Program-made: the position numbers and the translations under genes
Notes under the pieces: generated by a model
Database searches by the model: none
What the model was told of the DNA's origin: nothing
The model's input: the letters and a program-made list of their open reading frames with translations, nothing else
Shown: positions 21,953 to 21,966 of the stretch, in pieces
Layout: each line of letters starts with the position of its first letter
How positions within the stretch are numbered: the stretch's first letter is position 1
DNA from: CAZYSK01 sp964649415
Lineage (GTDB): Bacteria; Chloroflexota; Anaerolineae; B4-G1
DNA length: 21,966 nucleotides
Reading direction: 5' to 3'
Assembly: GCA_964649415.1 (NCBI GenBank)
Contig: CAZYSK010000091.1
Span: 1 to 21,966, forward strand

Positions 21953-21966
21953 GGAGACCCTAAAGG

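Overview
The window is a GC-rich bacterial CRISPR locus: a type III-B (Cmr) interference system with an unusually large set of predicted cyclic-oligoadenylate (cOA) handling proteins, a reverse-transcriptase-bearing adaptation module, and a long array. High GC and the dispersed palindromes with a GAAACCAGG...CCTGGTTTC core suggest Chloroflexota (Anaerolineae/Caldilineae-like). That is a guess from style only; there is no rRNA or housekeeping gene to place it.

Layout, left to right. (1) 1-211: a strong promoter followed 60 bp later by an intrinsic terminator, a possible ~95-nt RNA. (2) 212-2430: divergent csx3 (P-loop ATPase fused to Csx3 ring-nuclease fold, minus strand) and a CARF protein carrying a LuxR-type HTH. 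(3) 2536-11964: one tightly packed plus-strand operon: HEPN protein, cmr1, cas10/cmr2, cmr3, cmr4, cmr5, cmr6 (with an extra cold-shock domain), a CARF-wHTH protein, and an AlbA_2/Schlafen-like protein with a SAVED-like C-terminus. (4) 12267-14394: Csx15-like small protein, a membrane-anchored CARF protein, cas6. (5) 14319-15029: a RAYT (REP-associated tyrosine transposase) gene flanked by two identical 32-bp REP palindromes. (6) 15101-17419: stand-alone reverse transcriptase, cas1, cas2. (7) 17420-17734: leader with several inverted repeats and a promoter. (8) 17735-21952 and probably beyond: CRISPR array of 55 repeats of 37 bp, degenerate at the far end.

Expected working: Cas6 cuts pre-crRNA; the Cmr complex binds target RNA; Cas10, which has an intact GGDD cyclase motif but no N-terminal HD nuclease domain, would make cOA. 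The signal would be read by the CARF-LuxR, CARF-wHTH, membrane CARF and AlbA_2-SAVED proteins and possibly removed by Csx3 and Csx15. RT-Cas1-Cas2 would acquire spacers, possibly from RNA.

The strongest new observations are: (a) many spacers contain perfect short-loop inverted repeats (11 of 54 have arms of 7 bp or more; chance expectation by my rough estimate is 1-2); (b) the AlbA_2-SAVED candidate effector; (c) the Cmr6-cold-shock fusion; (d) the CARF-LuxR regulator; and (e) REP/RAYT elements placed at the module borders, one of which supplies the C-terminus of Cas6.
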